This document shows, piece by piece, positions 8,884 through 17,329 of a stretch of 64,000 nt of DNA; positions within the stretch are counted from its first letter, which is position 1, and every line of letters begins with the position of its first letter. The DNA is taken from the NCBI RefSeq assembly GCF_024295805.1, contig NZ_JANCLX010000041.1, forward strand, positions 1 to 64,000. The letters run 5' to 3'. The stretch is from Streptomyces cucumeris. Lineage in GTDB: Bacteria > Actinomycetota > Actinomycetes > Streptomycetales > Streptomycetaceae. A program made the position numbers and the translations under genes. The notes below the pieces were generated by a model. That model saw nothing but the letters and a program-made list of their open reading frames with translations. It did no database searches and was not told where the DNA came from.

Positions 8884-9654
8884 ATGCCCGCCCCCGCCTC
8901 CGGTCCGCGCTCCGTGGACCGTGCGCTGGACATCCTGGACGCCGTGGCGGACGCCGACCGCCCGGTCACCGCGAAGGCGCTCGCACGGCGGCTCGGCTGC
9001 TCGCTGTCCACCGTCTACCACCTGCTGGGCCCGCTGACCGGCCGTGGCCATCTGACCCGCACCGGCGAGGGCTATGTGCCCGGACCGCGGGCCGTCGCGC
9101 TGCACCGCTCCTTCCAGCGGCAGCTCGGGGCGGGCCCCGGTGCGGCCGAGCTGCTGCGCCGGGTGCGGGAGACCGCGGGGCTCCCGGCGTATCTCACCGT
9201 GTACCGGGACGGGCGGATCACGATGATCGACTCCACCACCCCGGCCACCGCGCAGGACGACCCCTTCGTGCCCGGTCCCGAGGTGCGGGCGCACGCCACC
9301 GCACACGGCAAGATGCTGCTGGCCCAGCTGCCCCGGGCGGTCCGCCACCGCTATCTGGACTCCCACGGCATGGCCCGGCTGACCGAGCGGACCATCACCG
9401 GCGCCGAGCGGTTCGAGGCCGAGCTGGTCCGGGTCCGCGGGGACGGCGTGGCCGTCTCGATCGGTGAGGCCGATCCGGCGTACGCGTGTCTCGCGGTGCC
9501 CCTCACACCGCCGGGGGACGGCGGGCCGGGCCGGGTGGCGCACGCCCTGTCGGTCTCCCTGCCCGCCGAGGACTTCCCCCGGCGGCACGGCGAGGTGCGG
9601 GCGGTACTGACCCGGGAGGCGGCCCGCTCGGTCTCCGGCGGCCCGTGCCCGTAG
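8884..9654 (+). CDS. IclR-family transcriptional regulator
   Basis: The 256-aa protein has an N-terminal winged helix (SVDRALDILDAVADADRPVTAKALARRL, with the recognition region CSLSTVYHLL, about residues 8-50) and a C-terminal IclR effector domain (GKMLLAQLP, LTERTIT, VSIGEADPAYACLAVPL). These regulators sense small acids and control catabolic operons. The ATG at 8884 follows GAGAGGA with good spacing; an upstream TTG is less likely. The divergent neighbour is pyc, and downstream genes encode a monooxygenase, an FMN reductase and cholesterol oxidase on the same strand. I saw no clear palindrome in the 253-bp divergent region 8631-8883. Confidence 0.88.
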   Translation: MPAPASGPRSVDRALDILDAVADADRPVTAKALARRLGCSLSTVYHLLGPLTGRGHLTRTGEGYVPGPRAVALHRSFQRQLGAGPGAAELLRRVRETAGLPAYLTVYRDGRITMIDSTTPATAQDDPFVPGPEVRAHATAHGKMLLAQLPRAVRHRYLDSHGMARLTERTITGAERFEAELVRVRGDGVAVSIGEADPAYACLAVPLTPPGDGGPGRVAHALSVSLPAEDFPRRHGEVRAVLTREAARSVSGGPCP

Positions 9655-9805
9655 CCGCCTGCCGGCCGGTTTTCCGACTGTGGCGGAATCGGCGCACCCG
9701 TGAGGTGCGGATGGCGGGCACCGGCAGCACAGTGGCAGGACACGCCGCGCCCGCGCGGCTGCCGCAGTTCCGTGTCCGGTCCGCACCAGCGCGAAAGCAG
9801 CCTCC

Positions 9806-10138
9806 ATGATCTTCATCGCCGTCAAGTTCACCGTCCGTCCCGAGCGCAGCGCCGACTGGCTCGACCTCGTCGACGGCTTCACCCGTGCCACCCGCGAGGA
9901 GCCGGGCAATCTCTTCTTCGAGTGGTCGCGCAGCGTGGACGACCCGCATGGGTTCGTCCTGCTGGAGGCGTTCGCCGACGCCGACGCGGGGGCGGCGCAC
10001 GTCCGGAGCGCGCACTTCACGGCCGCCATGGAGACCATGGCCGAGGCCATCGCCACCACCCCGGAGATCATCAACGTGGAGGTCCCGGGCCAGGGCTGGA
10101 ACACCATGGCCGAGCTGACCCCGCGCAACCCGGCCTGA
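9806..10138 (+). CDS. Antibiotic biosynthesis monooxygenase (ABM/YgiN-like) domain protein
   Basis: The 110-aa protein is a single ferredoxin-like ABM domain: the start MIFIAVKFTVRPE, the helix EEPGNLFFEWSRS, and FVLLEAFADADAGAAHVRSAHFTAA with the conserved AH/HF surface. Relatives are quinol monooxygenases or cofactor-free oxygenases that work as dimers in the cytoplasm. It lies between the IclR gene and an FMN reductase, which could supply reduced flavin or quinol, but no direct partnership is shown. Confidence 0.82.
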   Translation: MIFIAVKFTVRPERSADWLDLVDGFTRATREEPGNLFFEWSRSVDDPHGFVLLEAFADADAGAAHVRSAHFTAAMETMAEAIATTPEIINVEVPGQGWNTMAELTPRNPA

Positions 10139-10266
10139 GCCCGGTCCGCGGCCGTGCCCGGCCGGTCCGATGGCGGGACGGCCGGGCGCCCACCAGACTG
10201 GTCCGCGGGGATGTCCGGCCCCGTCCGGGAGCCCTGTGGAAGCGCCGCACGCGGAAGGACACCGCC

Positions 10267-10926
10267 ATGACGGACGAACCCCGGCCCGGTCCGCTGCGGG
10301 TCCTGGTCCTCGGCGCCGCGCTGCGCCAGGGCTCGACCAATGTCCGGCTCGCCTCCCTGGTGGCGCGTCTGATCGACGGCCACGGTGCGGTCGCCGATTT
10401 CGCCCCGCTGCCCGAGTTCGACATGCCGCTGTACAACGCCGACGTGGAGGAGGCCCATGGGCTGCCACCGGGTGCGCTGGCCCTCCGCGACCGGCTGGAG
10501 TCGAGCGACGCCTTCGTGATCGCGTCGCCCGAGTACAACGCCTCGGTGCCCGGGGTGCTGAAGAACGCCATCGACTGGGTTTCCCGGGTCCGGCCGCAGC
10601 CGTTCAAGACCAAGCACGCGCTGCTGGTGTCCGCCTCCCCGTCGATGGCGGGCGGCAACCGCGGGCTGTGGGTGCTGCGGGTTCCGCTGGAGCATCTGGG
10701 CACCCGTGTCTACCCGGACATGTTCAGCCTCGCCCGGGCGCACGAGGGGTTCACCGAGGACGGGGACCTCGCCGACCCCGGTCTGCAACAGCGGCTCACC
10801 GACACCGTCCACGGCTTCCTCGGCCTGGTCGAGGCGGACCTCCGCTACGGCTGTCTGCAGCGCCGGTGGTACGAGTTCCTGGGCGACCGCACCGGGGCGC
10901 CCGTCACCCAGCGTGCCGAGGACTGA
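10267..10926 (+). CDS. NADPH-dependent FMN reductase
   Basis: The 219-aa flavodoxin-fold protein shows the FMN phosphate loop near the N-terminus (LGAALRQGSTNVRLA), the isoalloxazine-contact motif SPEYNASVPGVLKNAIDW and the SASPSMAGG stretch, as in SsuE/ArsH/chromate-reductase-like NAD(P)H:FMN oxidoreductases. It would reduce free FMN, or quinones, in the cytoplasm. A purine-rich GGAAGGAC precedes the ATG at 10267. Position between the ABM protein and cholesterol oxidase suggests a redox operon, though gaps of about 120 bp separate the genes. Confidence 0.85.
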   Translation: MTDEPRPGPLRVLVLGAALRQGSTNVRLASLVARLIDGHGAVADFAPLPEFDMPLYNADVEEAHGLPPGALALRDRLESSDAFVIASPEYNASVPGVLKNAIDWVSRVRPQPFKTKHALLVSASPSMAGGNRGLWVLRVPLEHLGTRVYPDMFSLARAHEGFTEDGDLADPGLQQRLTDTVHGFLGLVEADLRYGCLQRRWYEFLGDRTGAPVTQRAED

Positions 10927-11048
10927 CGCCGCGGGCCCGCGAAGACCGGCAGGGCAGGGCCCAGCCATCCGGAAGGCGGACGCGGCGGCGGAAAACGACC
11001 ATGCGCCCGGTCATGGCCAATTCCGGGTTCTCCGCTCATCATGCCGCC

Positions 11049-12662
11049 ATGGCAGCGAATCTGACGCGTCGTCACATTCTTGGGCTGGCCGCGCTGCAGA
11101 GCGCCGCGGCCCTGGGGCTCACCCGTATCGGTCTCACCCCGGCGGCGGCCGCCTCGAGCGCCGACCACGTCCCCGCGGTCGTGGTCGGATCCGGCTACGG
11201 GGCCGCGGTCGCGGCGCTGCGGCTGGGCGAGGCGGGCATCCGCACCCTGGTCATCGAGATGGGGCGGCTGTGGGACGCCCCCGGTGGGGACGGCCGGGTG
11301 TACTGCCCGATGACCTCCCCCGACGGGCGCTCCATGTGGTTCAAGAAGCGCACCGAGGCGCCCCTGTCCACGCTCCTGTGGCTGGACGTCATCAACCGCG
11401 ACATCGCCCCCTACCCCGGTGTGCTGGACCGGGTCCGCTACCCCGGGATGTCCGTCTACGTCGGACGCGGGGTCGGCGGGGGTTCCCTGGTCAACGGCGG
11501 GATCGCGGTCACCCCGCCGCGCGCGTACTTCGAGGAGGTGCTGCCGGGCGTCGACGCCCAGACGATGTACGGCACCTACTTCCCGCTGGCCAACCGGATG
11601 CTCGGCACCTCCACCGTGCCGTCCGCCTGGTTCGAGTCCACCGAGTGGTACGCCTACGCCCGGGTCGCGCGCTCCCAGGCACAGCGCGCCGGGCTGAAGA
11701 CCGTGTTCGTGCCCAATGTGTACGACTTCGACTACATGCAGCGCGAGGCCGCCGGGACCGCCACCAAGTCCGCCCTGGGCCAGGAGGTCATCTACGGCAA
11801 CAACTTCGGCAAGCGCAGCCTCGACAAGACCTATCTCGCCGCCGCGCTCGGCACCGGCAATGTCACCCTCCACACCCTCAGCCGGGCCAGGGCGATACGG
11901 CAGGACGCCGACGGCTCCTACGTCCTCACCGTGGACCGCATCGACTACACCGGTCACGTCACCGCCACCGACGAGATCTCCTGCCGCTCGCTCTTCCTCG
12001 GCGCGGGCAGCCTCGGCACCTCCGAACTGCTGGTGCGGGCCCGCGAGACCGGTGCGCTGCCCCGGCTCAACGCGGAGGTCGGCCGGGGCTGGGGCGGTAA
12101 CGGCAATGTGATGCTCGGCCGCGCCAACCACGTCTGGAACCCCACCGGGTCGCGTCAGTCCACCATCCCGGTGATGGCCATCGACGCCTGGTCGGACAGG
12201 AATCCGGTGTTCGCCGAGATCGCTCCGCTGCCCGCCGGTCTGGAGACCTGGGTCAGTCTCTACCTGGCCATCACCAAGAACCCCGAACGGGCCACCTTCA
12301 CCTATGATGCCGCGCGGGACACCACCGTCCTGAACTGGACCCGCGGCCAGAGCGCCCCCTCCGTGGCCGCCGCCAAGGCCCTCTTCGACCGGATGAACCT
12401 CGCCAATGTCACCATCTACCGGTACGACCTCTTCGGCGACACCCGGGCCTTCGCGGACGACTTCTGCTACCACCCGCTCGGCGGCTGTGTCCTGGGCCGG
12501 GCCACCGACACCTACGGCCGCGCCACCGGGTACGAGCGGCTCTACGTCACCGACGGTTCGCTGATCCCGGGATCCATCGGGGTCAATCCGTTCGTCACCA
12601 TCACGGCCCTGGCCGAACGCACCATGGCCCGGGTGCTGGCCGAGGACGACGTGGGGCGGTAG
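11049..12662 (+). CDS. choA: Cholesterol oxidase, class I GMC-type flavoprotein, Tat-exported
   Basis: The 537-aa protein closely follows Streptomyces cholesterol oxidase (ChoA). It has a Tat signal (LTRRHILGLAALQ, cleavage near the AAAASS at about residues 34-39), the FAD-binding VVVGSGYGA, and the family signature YVGRGVGGGSLVNGG. Catalytic residues are all present: the Glu of FAEIAP (about E390), the His of CYHPLGG (about H475) and the Asn of GVNPF (about N513), matching E361/H447/N485 of the classic enzyme in spacing. It oxidises 3-beta-hydroxysterols and isomerises them to 3-keto-4-ene products with release of H2O2, outside the cell. Alternative in-frame ATGs at 11001 and 11013 would lengthen only the n-region. 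The island at 30-45 kb could degrade acyl side chains, but a shared pathway is inference. Confidence 0.95.
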   Translation: MAANLTRRHILGLAALQSAAALGLTRIGLTPAAAASSADHVPAVVVGSGYGAAVAALRLGEAGIRTLVIEMGRLWDAPGGDGRVYCPMTSPDGRSMWFKKRTEAPLSTLLWLDVINRDIAPYPGVLDRVRYPGMSVYVGRGVGGGSLVNGGIAVTPPRAYFEEVLPGVDAQTMYGTYFPLANRMLGTSTVPSAWFESTEWYAYARVARSQAQRAGLKTVFVPNVYDFDYMQREAAGTATKSALGQEVIYGNNFGKRSLDKTYLAAALGTGNVTLHTLSRARAIRQDADGSYVLTVDRIDYTGHVTATDEISCRSLFLGAGSLGTSELLVRARETGALPRLNAEVGRGWGGNGNVMLGRANHVWNPTGSRQSTIPVMAIDAWSDRNPVFAEIAPLPAGLETWVSLYLAITKNPERATFTYDAARDTTVLNWTRGQSAPSVAAAKALFDRMNLANVTIYRYDLFGDTRAFADDFCYHPLGGCVLGRATDTYGRATGYERLYVTDGSLIPGSIGVNPFVTITALAERTMARVLAEDDVGR

Positions 12663-12737
12663 CCCCCGTCCCCGCGTCCCTGGTCGGCGGGTATGTTGTC
12701 GGACGCACGATCAGGTGACCGAGGCGGCGGAGGACAG

Positions 12738-13364
12738 ATGGCAACGGCCGAGGCCGCGCGGAACACCCGGAGGGCCGGGACACCGCTGGTGTCGGGGCCC
12801 TCCCGCACCTGGCCCAGCTCGCTCAAGTGGGCGCTGCTCATCCCGGTGTCGAGCACCCTGGCGAGCTGGTTGGCCCAGTACCCGCACGGTATGTGGCTCG
12901 GGATCCCGCTCACGTTCTTCACCGCCGGTGCCGCGGCGGTCGTCGTCGGGGGCCTGTGGCACCGCGGGGGCGTGGCCACCGCGGTGTGCATCGGTGCGTT
13001 CGTGCTCGCCTTCTTCGCCGGGCCCGTGCTCTACGAGGTCTACGCGAAGCAGGCCGGTGAGGCGGTCGACGCCGTGGTGACCGCGACCGGGCAGCGCGAG
13101 TCCATCAGGCACAAGCCGCTGGAGAGCTGCACCGTGGCCGAACCCTCGGGCGCCGTGCACCACATCTCCCAGCAGCAGAACTGCTTCGGCCAGTTCCGCA
13201 CCGGTCAGCACGTGACCCTCTACAAGGACCCCGCCGGGCTGCTCGAACCCTTCGCCGACACCCCCGGCAACCGCGCCCCCGACATCACCGGACTGGCCGT
13301 GACCGCCGGACTGTTCGCACTCACCGGAGCCGGCGTGTTCCTCGCGGGGCAGCGGCGGCGCTGA
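12738..13364 (+). CDS. Small membrane protein, unknown function
   Basis: The 208-aa protein has an N-terminal cytoplasmic stretch, three closely spaced hydrophobic helices (about residues 28-45, 52-75 and 80-100), an extracytoplasmic region of about 75 residues with two Cys (SCTVAEP and QNCFGQF) that could form a disulfide, and a final helix near 185-203. The soluble part (TGQRESI ... LYKDPAGLLEPFAD) resembles the DUF3592-like small beta domains seen in actinobacterial membrane proteins, but I cannot place it firmly. GGAGGA lies just upstream of the ATG at 12738. It is 75 bp after cholesterol oxidase on the same strand. Confidence 0.7.
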   Translation: MATAEAARNTRRAGTPLVSGPSRTWPSSLKWALLIPVSSTLASWLAQYPHGMWLGIPLTFFTAGAAAVVVGGLWHRGGVATAVCIGAFVLAFFAGPVLYEVYAKQAGEAVDAVVTATGQRESIRHKPLESCTVAEPSGAVHHISQQQNCFGQFRTGQHVTLYKDPAGLLEPFADTPGNRAPDITGLAVTAGLFALTGAGVFLAGQRRR

Positions 13365-13400
13365 CACCGGCACCGACCGCCCTGGTGTACAGGACAGGAC

Positions 13401-14675
13401 CTAGCTGAACGGAATGGTCAGCCAGGGGCTGGCCGGGTCGGTGGTCAGGATGCGGTGCGCCGTGAGCATGTCCTCGTACCAGCTGCCGAACTCCTCCTCG
13501 TCGAAGTGGAGACAGCGTCCGAGGACGTAGGCGGCGGAGAACTCCTCCCACGAGCGGTAGTTGGCCTGTGCCGCGCGGCTCGCCCGCAGCACCGCGTGTT
13601 CGGCCTCCGGCAGGGTGCAGAACCGGGCGGCCAGCCCCCAGCGGGCCATCCCCGAGGCCCGGCCGTAGTCCCATGCCTCCACGGTGCGGATGAACTTGCC
13701 GTCGGCCAGCAGTCCGTCGGCCCGGAACCGCGCCTCGTACCGGGCGATCCGCCCGATGAGCCGCTGAACACCCGCGACCTGCGCCTCCACCTCCGCGTTC
13801 TCCCGCGGCTCGGTCTTGGTGACCCCGTCGGGGGTGATCTGGAACTCGGCCTCGGCCGCATTGCGCCGCAGCACCCGCTCGGCCACCGCCCGCCAGTGGT
13901 CCACCCCGACCGGCCCGGCGAAGTCCAGGGCCAGCGAGCGGCGGACGCCCAGCGCGAACTCCCAGACACCGCTGATCATTTCGGCCGTGAGCAGCACCTC
14001 CTGGGTGCGCTGCCACTCCGCGCGGCTGGTGACCCCCCACCACTCCTTGAGCCGGTTGCGCTCGCTGGTGTAGCCACCGCCGTGGTAGGCCATGGCGTTC
14101 CACAGCTCGCCGTTCTTCACGAACAGCAGTGCCGCGCAGGCCAGACCATGGGCCACCGGCCCCTCCGTGGCCCCGCCGGAGTCCAGTCCGCGCAGCTCCA
14201 GATGGGAGTGGCCGCAGCCCGGGGCGTTCTGGGCGTGCTGCTTCCACAGGGCGCGCTGTGCGGGCCCCGCGGGGAAGAACGTCTCGCACGGTGTGCCGGG
14301 GTTGATGACGATCCACGGCGGATCACCGGGCCGCCACTCGTCGGCGAACCACTCCAGCGACTGCGAGAGGAAGACCGTCTCCGGATGGGGAGCGGGGAGC
14401 ATGCCCTCGGTGAACACCGGCAGACACTCCGCCCCGACCTGCTGGTACCAGTACGGGGTGAACCGCACGGTCCTGGGATGTGTCTGGAGCCGGGTGTACG
14501 AGTCGGCCACGAACAGGTCCGTGCGCGCCAGCACATCGAAGTACGCGGGCCAGTCACCACGGCTCTTCGCCGCGTAGAGCTCCCGCTCGACCCGGCTGGG
14601 TGCCTGCCAGCCCGTCGTCGCCCCGTGACCGCCGTGTTGTTCCGGCCCGGCGGCGAGCCCCTCCCCGTTCCCCAT
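13401..14675 (-). CDS. DUF1266 domain protein with SseB-like N-terminal region
   Basis: The 424-aa soluble protein has two regions. Residues 25-160 (ELYAAKSRGDWPAYFDVLARTDLFV ... DPPWIVINPGTPCETFFPA) resemble the SseB-type module common in Streptomyces. Residues 190-424 fit DUF1266: WWGVTSRAEW, the central RTVEAWDYGRASGMARWGL and the end ILTTDPASPWLTIPFS. The function of DUF1266 is not established. I prefer the ATG at 14675 over an upstream TTG. The zinc-ribbon membrane protein gene ends 15 bases upstream on the same strand, so the two form a likely operon. Confidence 0.75.
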   Translation of the reverse strand: MGNGEGLAAGPEQHGGHGATTGWQAPSRVERELYAAKSRGDWPAYFDVLARTDLFVADSYTRLQTHPRTVRFTPYWYQQVGAECLPVFTEGMLPAPHPETVFLSQSLEWFADEWRPGDPPWIVINPGTPCETFFPAGPAQRALWKQHAQNAPGCGHSHLELRGLDSGGATEGPVAHGLACAALLFVKNGELWNAMAYHGGGYTSERNRLKEWWGVTSRAEWQRTQEVLLTAEMISGVWEFALGVRRSLALDFAGPVGVDHWRAVAERVLRRNAAEAEFQITPDGVTKTEPRENAEVEAQVAGVQRLIGRIARYEARFRADGLLADGKFIRTVEAWDYGRASGMARWGLAARFCTLPEAEHAVLRASRAAQANYRSWEEFSAAYVLGRCLHFDEEEFGSWYEDMLTAHRILTTDPASPWLTIPFS

Positions 14676-14690
14676 GACGGCCAACCCTAT

Positions 14691-15311
14691 CTATCCGAGC
14701 GCGGCGAGCACGAACAGGGACAGCACCCACAACACCGGCAGGAGGACCACGAACGACGCAGGACGCCGGAAAACGGGCTCCCCGACGGCCGGGCGCGCGC
14801 CGAACTGGTCATGTCCCGGGTCCGGCAGCTTGTTGACCTTCGAGCGCGCCACCAGGTCCGCGATGATGGTGAACGGGTTGAACAGCGCCGCGGAGAACGG
14901 GCTCCACCAGCCCTGCCACAGCGTCCTGCTCATCATGTCGCGGAACACCGAGGTGCCGCAGATCCGGCAGAACGGCCCCTCCAGCTTGCGGAAGGCCATC
15001 ATCAGCACCAGCCCCTGGTGGCTGCGGAAGGTGACGTCCGCGGCGGGGAATCCGCCGCAGACCCGGCAGGTGTGCTGACCGTGGGCCGCGGCCTGGGGAT
15101 GGACCCCGGGCTGCGGGTACGCCCCGGGCTGGGGATGGCCGCCGGGCAGGCCGTACGGACCCGGCTCGCCGTACGCACCGGGGTGGGCCGGGGCGCCGGG
15201 CACCGGCTGCGGTGCCTGCTGCACCTGAGGGGCCGCCGGGGCCTGGGGCGCGCCGTATCCGGCACCGGGAACCGCGCCGTAGGGGTTTCCGGGCGGTGGT
15301 GGCTGTGACAT
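14691..15311 (-). CDS. Pro/Gly-rich zinc-ribbon membrane protein
   Basis: The 206-aa protein starts with a disordered Pro/Gly/Ala/Gln-rich segment (about residues 2-88), followed by a treble-clef-like zinc ribbon (CRVCGGFPA at about 92 and CRICGTS at about 126) and two hydrophobic stretches (FSAALFNPFTIIADLV, and a C-terminal anchor VVLLPVLWVLSLFVLAALG). The layout suggests an intrinsically disordered, membrane-tethered protein with a metal-bound module. AAGGGA precedes the ATG at 15311. It is probably co-transcribed with the DUF1266 gene; the function is unknown. Confidence 0.7.
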   Translation of the reverse strand: MSQPPPPGNPYGAVPGAGYGAPQAPAAPQVQQAPQPVPGAPAHPGAYGEPGPYGLPGGHPQPGAYPQPGVHPQAAAHGQHTCRVCGGFPAADVTFRSHQGLVLMMAFRKLEGPFCRICGTSVFRDMMSRTLWQGWWSPFSAALFNPFTIIADLVARSKVNKLPDPGHDQFGARPAVGEPVFRRPASFVVLLPVLWVLSLFVLAALG

Positions 15312-15372
15312 GAACGTCCCTTGGAAAGACTTACGCATGAACAGGTCAAACCTATCGTCCGGCGCGACCCGC

Positions 15373-17211
15373 TCAGCCCAGTGCCCGGTCGAGGTTGAAA
15401 GCGGCGCTGATCAGGGCGAGATGGGTGAACGCCTGCGGGAAGTTGCCGCTCTGCTCACCGGTGCGCCCGATCTCCTCCGCGTACAGCCCGAGGTGGTTGG
15501 CGTACGTCAGCATCTTCTCGAAGGCCAGCCGGGCCTCGTCCACCCGGCCCGCCCGGGACAGCGCCTCGACGTACCAGAACGAGCAGATCGAGAAGGTGCC
15601 CTCCTCGCCCGGCAGTCCGTCCGGGCTGCGCTGCGGGTCGTAGCGGTAGACCAGTGAGTCGGACACCAGCTCCTCGCCCAGGGCGTCCAGGGTGGACAGC
15701 CACTTGGGGTCGGTGGGGGAGATGAACTTGGCGAGCGGCATCATCAGCACCGCGGCATCGAGCACATCGGCCCCCTCGTGCTGGACGAACGCCCGCCGGT
15801 CCGCGCACCACCCGTCGCGCATGATCCGGCGGTAGATGGTGTCCCGGGCCCGCGCCCAGCGCAGGGTGTCCGCGGGCAGTCCGCGGCGGGAGGCGATCCG
15901 CATGGCCCGCTCGATCGCGACCCAGCACATCAGCTGCGAGTAGAGGAACCGCTGGTCGCCGCTGCGGGCTTCCCAGATCCCGCGGTCCGGCTGGTCCCAG
16001 TGGTCGCAGACCCAGCCGACGAGGTCGGCGATGGTGTCCCAGTGCGCACTGGACAGCGGCTGGCCCCATTTGTCGTAGAGGTACAGCGAGTCCACCAGGG
16101 CGCCGTAGATGTCCAGTTGGAGCTGTTCGACCGCCCCGTTGCCGACCCGGACCGGGGCCGAGCCCCGGTATCCCTCCAGATGGGACAGCTCCTCCTCGGG
16201 GAGGTCGCTGCGGCCGTCGATGCCGTACATGATCTGGAGCGGTCCGCGGGCACCCTCGTGGAAGCGGATGTTCTCGGACAGGAAGCGGACGAAGTCCTCG
16301 GCCTCCTGGGTGAAGCCCAGCCGGAGCATCGCGTAGATGCAGAACGCGGCGTCGCGGACCCAGACGTACCGGTAGTCCCAGTTGCGGGTGCCACCGACCA
16401 GCTCCGGCAGGCTGGTGGTGGGCGCGGCCACGATGGCGCCGGTGGGGGCGTAGGTGAGCAGCTTGAGGGTGAGCGCCGAACGGTGCACCATCTCGCGCCA
16501 GCGCCCCCGGTAGCGGGACTGGGACAGCCAGCGGCGCCAGTACCGCACGGTCGCGCCGAACTGCTCCTCGGCCTCGGCCAGCGGACAGGACCGGGGCTGG
16601 ACCGAGTCGCCGATCCGGTCCAGTGCGAAGACCGCGCTCTCGCCCTCGACGAGTTTGAAGGTGGACACCGCGTCCTGGCCGTCGGCCTCGACCGTGACGC
16701 TGGAGGTCAGCGCGAGCGACAGACCGGGGCAGCTGAAGACGGTGTGGGTGGGGCCGATGTCCAGGGTGTGGGTCCGCCGTCCGTAGTCGAAGCGGGGGGC
16801 CACCCGCGCGGTGAACGGCATCGAACCGCGGACGCACAGCACCCGGCGGATCAGCCGGTGCCGGTCGGCCTCCCGGGAGTCGTCCACGATCGGCATGAAG
16901 TCCTGTACCTCGGCGACCCCGTCGTCGGCGAAGAACCGGGTGATCAGGATATTGGTGTCGGGGAAGTAGAACTGCTTGTTCCGCACCGGTACGTCCGGGG
17001 CGAGCGCGAAGCACCCGCCGCGGTCCGCGTCCAGGATGGAGGCGAAGACGCTGGGGGCGTCGAACCGGCCACAGCAGTACCAGTCGATGGTGCCGTCGGT
17101 GCCGACGAGCGCCGCCGTCCGCAGATCGCCGATCAGGCCGTGCTCGGCGATCGGGAGGTAGCGCGAGGCGTCCACCCCGCTGGGGCGGAGGAGTCCTTCG
17201 GGCGCGGTCAT
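15373..17211 (-). CDS. Glycoside hydrolase family 15 protein (trehalase/glucoamylase-like)
   Basis: The 612-aa protein has the bacterial GH15 layout: an N-terminal beta domain (YLPIAEHGLIGDLRTAALV, GTIDWYCCGRFDAPSVFA) and a C-terminal (alpha/alpha)6 barrel. Family motifs include GGTRNWDYRYVWVRDAAF, with the acid loops, and EEGTFSICSFWYVEAL and GEQSGNFPQAFTHLALI near the end. Actinobacterial relatives are alpha,alpha-trehalases or glucan glucohydrolases with the same length and no signal peptide, so a cytoplasmic role in trehalose or glycogen turnover is likely. It lies 118 bases downstream of the graspetide ligase on the same strand but seems unrelated to it. Confidence 0.9.
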   Translation of the reverse strand: MTAPEGLLRPSGVDASRYLPIAEHGLIGDLRTAALVGTDGTIDWYCCGRFDAPSVFASILDADRGGCFALAPDVPVRNKQFYFPDTNILITRFFADDGVAEVQDFMPIVDDSREADRHRLIRRVLCVRGSMPFTARVAPRFDYGRRTHTLDIGPTHTVFSCPGLSLALTSSVTVEADGQDAVSTFKLVEGESAVFALDRIGDSVQPRSCPLAEAEEQFGATVRYWRRWLSQSRYRGRWREMVHRSALTLKLLTYAPTGAIVAAPTTSLPELVGGTRNWDYRYVWVRDAAFCIYAMLRLGFTQEAEDFVRFLSENIRFHEGARGPLQIMYGIDGRSDLPEEELSHLEGYRGSAPVRVGNGAVEQLQLDIYGALVDSLYLYDKWGQPLSSAHWDTIADLVGWVCDHWDQPDRGIWEARSGDQRFLYSQLMCWVAIERAMRIASRRGLPADTLRWARARDTIYRRIMRDGWCADRRAFVQHEGADVLDAAVLMMPLAKFISPTDPKWLSTLDALGEELVSDSLVYRYDPQRSPDGLPGEEGTFSICSFWYVEALSRAGRVDEARLAFEKMLTYANHLGLYAEEIGRTGEQSGNFPQAFTHLALISAAFNLDRALG

Positions 17212-17329
17212 CCGGACCTCCCGCGCTTGAGGGGGCAGGAGCTCTCGGTTTCAGGGTACGACCGGCCGGCCGGGGCGACGAGTCGGTCGCCGCCGGGCGG
17301 CGGCGCGGGTCAGCCGTCGGCGGTGCGGG

